16,050 bases of DNA, taken from positions 1-16,050 of the forward strand of contig MZGM01000015.1 in NCBI GenBank assembly GCA_002085035.1, in the 5' to 3' direction. The position numbers were made by a program, and so were the translations under genes. This DNA comes from Candidatus Zhuqueibacterota bacterium 4484_219 (GTDB taxonomy: Bacteria > Zhuqueibacterota > JdFR-76 > 4484-219). Under the pieces are notes generated by a model. That model searched no databases. It saw only the letters and a program-made list of their open reading frames with translations, and had not been told where the DNA came from. This document shows, piece by piece, positions 14,331 through 16,050 of this stretch. How positions within the stretch are numbered: position 1 is the stretch's first letter; the number at the start of each line of letters is the position of its first letter.

Positions 14331-15143
14331 ATGAGAAAATACAATCTTCTACTTGTTGCCCTGCTGACTATTTTTTCCCAAGGAATGTGTATCGACTTTG
14401 CACTTGGGGCACATGCCCAAAAACATATCGAAAAGGTTTACAGTTTTGCTCCAGGTGGATATATTTCGGTAAATAATATTAACGGCGAAGTAATAGTAGA
14501 GTCTTGGGGACGTAATGAGGTCAAGCTTGAGGTTGAAATTGAGGTTCGCGCCAGTAGTAAACACAAAGCAGAACAATACCTCAATGAGGTCGAAATTGTC
14601 ATTGACGAGGCTGAAAACCGGATCGAGATTGAGGCGGAATATCCCTGGCGTGACCAAGGATTTGGCGGGATCCTTTCGTGGCTATTTGGTGGAGGACATC
14701 CAAAGCTAAAGGTAAACTACCATCTATTTACCCCTAAGGAAGTAGATATGTTTGCCAAAACAATAAACGGCCAGATCCAAATTTATGAGGTTCGGGGTGA
14801 CATAGAAGCTCGCGCTACCAATGGCCGCATCGAGGTGAAAAACGTAGCTGGCAGCATTAATTGCAAAACCGTCAACGGCAGCATCCTTGCAGAGCTATCA
14901 GAAGTAACCAAATTTGAAGAGATGTCTTTCAAGACGGTCAACGGTAGCATTACTCTGAGGTTGCCCAAAAACATCAATGCAAATTTTGAAGCAAAAACAG
15001 TGAACGGACATATCGAAACAGATTTTCCCATCACTCTCCAGGGACGCATCGATAGACATCGGGTTCGTGGTCGCATCAATAAGGGCGGTGGCTCCATTTA
15101 CTTGAGCACGGTAAACGGCAGCATCAGTGTACGAGAATATTAG
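14331..15143 (+). CDS. Secreted DUF4097-like protein with NG[S/Q/R/H]I repeats
   Basis: A 270-residue protein with a strong AAGGAGG before the ATG. A signal peptide covers residues 1-29 (hydrophobic YNLLLVALLTIF, cleavage likely after the AHA at 27-29). The mature region carries evenly spaced strand-turn repeats: NINGEV (49-54), TINGQI (144-149), ATNGRI (162-167), TVNGSI (180-185), TVNGSI (202-207), TVNGHI (223-228), TVNGSI (260-265). This is the hallmark of DUF4097 'adhesin-like' beta-strand repeat proteins, predicted to form a beta-solenoid-like stack. A glycine-rich hydrophobic bump (GFGGILSWLFGGG, 110-122) sits in the middle. It is last in the cluster, followed by a strong terminator. It is probably periplasmic or surface-exposed; the partner is unknown. 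Its distant likeness to the GE-repeat protein upstream suggests a shared fold. Confidence 0.85.
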   Translation: MRKYNLLLVALLTIFSQGMCIDFALGAHAQKHIEKVYSFAPGGYISVNNINGEVIVESWGRNEVKLEVEIEVRASSKHKAEQYLNEVEIVIDEAENRIEIEAEYPWRDQGFGGILSWLFGGGHPKLKVNYHLFTPKEVDMFAKTINGQIQIYEVRGDIEARATNGRIEVKNVAGSINCKTVNGSILAELSEVTKFEEMSFKTVNGSITLRLPKNINANFEAKTVNGHIETDFPITLQGRIDRHRVRGRINKGGGSIYLSTVNGSISVREY

Positions 15144-15204
15144 CTGACCTTTTTAATGCACTTCTTCCTTCCTAACTTCCCCACTTCGCTTCCGGATAAA
15201 AGCG

Positions 15205-15240
15205 ACAGGGATGACCTTTCGGGGTCGTCCCTGTATTTTC
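15205..15240 (+). terminator. Strong intrinsic terminator closing the envelope cluster
   Basis: ACAGGGATGACC (15205-15216), a 6-nt loop TTTCGG, GGTCGTCCCTGT (15223-15234): a 12-bp stem with a single U-G wobble, followed by ATTTTC. It lies 62 nt after the stop of the DUF4097-like gene and separates that cluster from the promoter at 15290. Confidence 0.85.
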
Positions 15241-15289
15241 AATTGCATCACCATACAATCCAATTTTGAAGCTGAAACCTCAAAAATAC

Positions 15290-15318
15290 TTGACTTTAAA
15301 ATTTATCGGACTTATATT
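15290..15318 (+). promoter_or_regulatory. Sigma-70 promoter for the Tyr/Trp-rich lipoprotein gene
   Basis: TTGACT (15290-15295), exactly 17 nt, TATATT (15313-15318). The predicted start is near 15325. Together with the terminator just upstream it makes the lipoprotein gene an independent transcription unit with a long leader. Confidence 0.7.
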
Positions 15319-15324
15319 TAATAG

Positions 15325-15559
15325 CGGATTTAGCTGACCTCATCTGGTACAATTGTTCTATTCGTCTATTCTCAACTCGGTAAATGAACAGACAAAGACA
15401 GGCCCAAGGATCCAACAATCTATTATTCCATCATTATCCACACTCCCTCGGGGTCAGCAAACTATTTTTAGAAATCAGGGAACTAAATTGCCTGCCAACT
15501 GTAAATATAAATAGCGATGGGAAAATTATTCTCCCTTTTCATAAGGGAAGGAGGTAATC
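15325..15559 (+). promoter_or_regulatory. Long structured 5' leader of the lipoprotein gene
   Basis: About 235 nt lie between the predicted start and the ATG, with no convincing ORF. It contains a possible long-range pair GCTGACC (15333-15339) / GGTCAGC (15452-15458). Near the 3' end there is a hairpin GGGAAAA - TTA - TTCTCCC (15519-15535, one mismatch) followed by TTTT, which could act as an attenuator. A competing pair CCCTT (15533-15537) / AAGGG (15543-15547) lies next to the GGAGG ribosome site (15550-15554). Alternative folding could control expression, but no known riboswitch class was recognised. Confidence 0.3.
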
Positions 15560-15958
15560 ATGAAACGATCGCGTTTATATCTATTACTTCCAGTTTTAGT
15601 GCTGAGTTTAGTTTTCTTAGTACTCGGATGCTATACTCAAATCCGTCGTGTTAGCAGCACGGACGCCCAACAGGAAGAATACATCACTGAAGAAACTGAA
15701 ACCGAGGAAGCTCGCGAGGGCAATGAGACTGTTTACAATTACAATTTCTACGGATGTGACTATCCTGACTACTGGATTTATTGGAACTGGGATTGGTGCT
15801 GGCCATATTGTCCACCTGGTAGAATAACTGTTACTTATTGGGATTGGTACCCTTACCATTACTGGGGATGGTATTATCCCTGGATCTACCGATGGCATCC
15901 ATATCGATATTGGGATTATTACTATTATTATGCTGGAGATTACCCATACTATTACTAA
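15560..15958 (+). CDS. Small lipoprotein with extreme Tyr/Trp-rich C-terminal half
   Basis: A 132-residue protein with GGAGG 5 nt before the ATG. Residues 1-24 are a lipoprotein signal peptide (KRSR then a long hydrophobic run, lipobox VLGC with Cys24 as the lipidation site). Residues 25-57 form a polar, Glu/Thr-rich linker (EEYITEETETEEAREGNE). Residues 59-132 contain 25 Tyr and 12 Trp in 74 positions (50%), with Pro, Asp and Cys (C66, C80, C84) between them and a YYYYY run at 120-124. There is no Lys in this half. After processing by LspA it should be anchored by its lipid in the inner or outer membrane with the aromatic tail in the periplasm or at the surface. No domain family was recognised. 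Low complexity could mislead homology searches, but the codons are varied rather than a simple DNA repeat. Confidence 0.85.
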   Translation: MKRSRLYLLLPVLVLSLVFLVLGCYTQIRRVSSTDAQQEEYITEETETEEAREGNETVYNYNFYGCDYPDYWIYWNWDWCWPYCPPGRITVTYWDWYPYHYWGWYYPWIYRWHPYRYWDYYYYYAGDYPYYY

Positions 15959-16050
15959 AAACCATTACGATCCCAGTACAGGACCTTGACCATGTCGCGC
16001 CTCCTGTTGCAAAAGACAAAGAGATGCCCGGAAAGTGGATCAAGATCCAG
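15959..16050 (+). other. Right edge: no gene called
   Basis: There are 92 nt after the lipoprotein stop. One frame remains open to the edge (reading PVQDLDHVAPPVAKDKEMPGK, shortened here) and contains an ATG at 16023, but no ribosome site is convincing and the piece is too short to judge. It may be the start of the next gene or a frame related to the lipoprotein tail. Confidence 0.2.

Noticed and set aside
15617..15898. Antisense ORF opposite the aromatic lipoprotein
   Set aside because: Its openness follows from the Tyr/Trp-biased codons on the other strand; no start signals.
15895..15958. Short tandem repeat in the YYYYY region
   Set aside because: Codons TAT/TAC are mixed without a fixed period; it is compositional bias, not a clean DNA repeat.

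Overview
The window (about 43-45% GC by eye) looks like chromosomal DNA of a Gram-negative bacterium with an outer membrane. It encodes a lipobox protein and its signal peptidase LspA, plus an Omp85/D15-type barrel remnant. The eukaryote-like IleRS with a GxHH signature, the ileS-dksA-lspA-rluD gene order, and a barrel gene beside toastrack/DUF4097-like envelope proteins suggest the FCB superphylum or a neighbouring candidate phylum (KSB1/Zixibacteria/Calditrichota-like). That placement is inference from protein flavour, not a phylogeny.

Layout. (1) 1-1515, minus: 5' part of a triple-PAS sensor histidine kinase running off the left edge, with a near-consensus promoter at 1714-1742. (2) 1516-2385: a non-coding stretch with a decayed DPM1/GtrB-like glycosyltransferase, into which a small non-autonomous transposable element (MITE copy 1) has inserted with a 13-bp target duplication. 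(3) 4518-2386, minus: a two-gene operon of a zinc-finger/TM/Ig-like/NodB polysaccharide deacetylase and a degenerate receiver-DUF4388 (PATAN) protein. (4) 4715-6196, plus: a CCA-adding enzyme/poly(A) polymerase family protein with an HD domain, probably on a leaderless transcript. (5) 6332-11416, plus: housekeeping operon ileS - dksA-like - lspA - rluD with its own promoter. (6) 11579-15143, plus: an envelope cluster of an Omp85-like barrel whose 5' end is frameshifted or truncated, a secreted protein with a repeated GE motif, a polytopic membrane protein, MITE copy 2 (14-bp target duplication), and a DUF4097-like secreted protein with NG repeats. It is closed by a strong terminator. (7) 15290-15958, plus: a separately promoted gene with a ~235-nt leader encoding a small lipoprotein whose C-terminal half is 50% Tyr+Trp.

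The points that most reward a second look are the MITE pair with long target duplications (one in a pseudogene, one splitting an operon), the Tyr/Trp-rich lipoprotein and its long leader, the pseudo-receiver paired with a membrane-anchored deacetylase, the GIHH-type IleRS, and the broken barrel gene. No CRISPR array, tRNA, rRNA, integrase or phage gene was seen.
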